Under the pieces are notes generated by a model. It saw only the letters and a list, made by a program, of their open reading frames with translations, did not search any database and was not told where the DNA came from. Below, in pieces: positions 5,617-5,932 of a stretch of 5,932 nucleotides of DNA (position 1 is its first letter; each line of letters opens with the position of its first letter). Both the position numbers and the translations under genes were made by a program. This DNA comes from JAAETI01 sp964195945 (GTDB taxonomy: Bacteria; Actinomycetota; Acidimicrobiia; Spongiisociales; UBA5794), in assembly GCA_964195945.1 (NCBI GenBank), contig CAXMRC010000114.1, positions 1 to 5,932 of the forward strand, given 5' to 3'.

Positions 5617-5629
5617 ACACAAGATGTGT
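5617..5629. repeat. Small palindrome at the CCA end, copy 2
   Basis: ACACA-AGA-TGTGT, identical to 1109-1121 and in the same position relative to the encoded CCA. Confidence 0.5.
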
Positions 5630-5688
5630 GGTGCGGGCGAAGGGACTCGAACCCCCACAGGCTTTCGCCTACCAGGACCTAAACCTGG
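5629..5688 (-). pseudogene. tRNA-Leu(UAG) 3' fragment, copy 2
   Basis: The anticodon arm CCAGG/CCTGG with loop TTTAGGT gives anticodon TAG (5679-5681) followed by G37, as in tRNA-Leu(UAG). The variable arm is a perfect AGGC-GAAA-GCCT, followed by the TTCGAGT T arm, the CGCCCGC acceptor 3' strand, discriminator A and CCA. The 5' acceptor strand and D arm are absent: the bases before the anticodon arm are the GGGA(C/T)-rich 10-bp repeats. It is therefore a fragment, not a working tRNA gene. Confidence 0.85.
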
Positions 5689-5697
5689 GACCGTTCA

Positions 5698-5820
5698 TCC
5701 CATCCAGTCCCATCCTGTCCCAAGGAGTCCAGGAATCGGGCTGTTTTCGGGGTGACGGAGAGGCTTTCGTCCCATCTAGTCCCGTCCTGTCCCAGCGTGT
5801 TGGGTTGCAATCGGGTTGCA
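5698..5820. repeat. 10-bp phased repeats and GGGTTGCA boxes, copy 2
   Basis: Cluster I (5698-5722) is identical to copy 1. Cluster II (5770-5799) has units TCCCATCTAG, TCCCGTCCTG and the weaker TCCCAGCGTG. GGGTTGCA boxes lie at 5802-5809 and 5813-5820. All distances between boxes equal those in copy 1. Confidence 0.75.
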
Positions 5821-5821
5821 G

Positions 5822-5932
5822 TCGAGAGCGGTGCGGGGAACGAGCGATGCCCAGATCATGCGGGCATCCTGCGAACGCACCGCGGGTGTTGTAGGACGTC
5901 GTTGCCCGCGATTCGAGCAGCCGCCATAACGA
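5822..5932. other. Right-edge intergenic sequence
   Basis: No gene seen. The first 90 bases or so align patchily with 1314-1410 (GAGCGA, GCATCCTG, CCGCG and TTGCCCG islands), a decayed continuation of the repeat. Whether another gene follows, as the zinc-protein operon follows copy 1, cannot be seen. Confidence 0.45.

Larger units (their letters stand above)
5612..5821. repeat. 210-bp direct repeat, copy 2 (tRNA-fragment element)
   Basis: Partner of 1104-1313, same orientation and same length. It stands in front of SLH gene B just as copy 1 stands in front of SLH gene A. Its tRNA segment is the less decayed of the two. Together the copies bracket 4.3 kb holding the two zinc-protein genes and SLH gene B. 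Confidence 0.9.

Noticed and set aside
1104..5821. CRISPR array
   Set aside because: Repeats are either 210 bp in two copies or direct 9-11-bp tandem units. There are no regularly spaced 24-40-bp repeats and no cas genes.
5628..5894. Plus-strand open frame starting MVRAKGLEPPQAF
   Set aside because: It is a read-through of the antisense of the tRNA-Leu fragment and the 10-bp repeats. Peptides with this kind of start are well-known false proteins over tRNA 3' ends. No RBS.

Overview
The window looks like a piece of a high-GC actinobacterial chromosome. The class Acidimicrobiia is my best guess, from secreted S-layer-homology (SLH) proteins with Thr/Pro linkers and GC-rich codon use; this is inference, because no phylogenetic marker gene is present. 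It contains four genes: two paralogous secreted SLH proteins on the minus strand (A, cut off by the left edge; B, complete) and, between them, a two-gene plus-strand unit encoding cysteine-rich, probably zinc-binding proteins of no family I recognise.

Layout, left to right. 1-960 (-): SLH protein A, its C-terminus beyond the edge. 961-1103: leader of A, with a strong Shine-Dalgarno and an inverted repeat. 1104-1313: copy 1 of a 210-bp direct repeat carrying the 3' part of a tRNA-Leu. 1314-1520: decayed continuation of that repeat, then the leader of the zinc-protein unit. 1521-2378 (+): membrane protein with a probable zinc site. 2394-3545 (+): protein with two eight-cysteine modules and a helical C-terminus. 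3546-3700: convergent intergenic stretch with a hairpin. 3701-5362 (-): SLH protein B. 5363-5611: long leader of B. 5612-5821: copy 2 of the 210-bp repeat. 5822-5932: decayed continuation of the repeat, up to the edge.

The main unexplained signal is the pair of 210-bp direct repeats, offset by 4508 bp. Each holds a tRNA-Leu-like 3' segment (anticodon arm, variable arm, T arm, acceptor 3' strand and CCA) with no matching 5' half. Next to it lie two clusters of a 10-bp repeat and a doubled GGGTTGCA box. The boxes are nearly identical between copies, while the spacer between the two clusters has diverged yet kept its length. This resembles an integration-site duplication, as in non-autonomous tRNA-targeting elements, around cargo made of the two zinc proteins plus SLH protein B. 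A dispersed repeat family or an old tandem duplication of [repeat + SLH gene] are the alternatives. No integrase is visible in the window.

The two SLH proteins share an almost identical three-repeat anchor and differ beyond the first Thr/Pro linker. They look like one cell-surface anchor carrying diversified exposed modules. The zinc-protein genes are 15 bp apart and are probably co-transcribed; their role is unknown.
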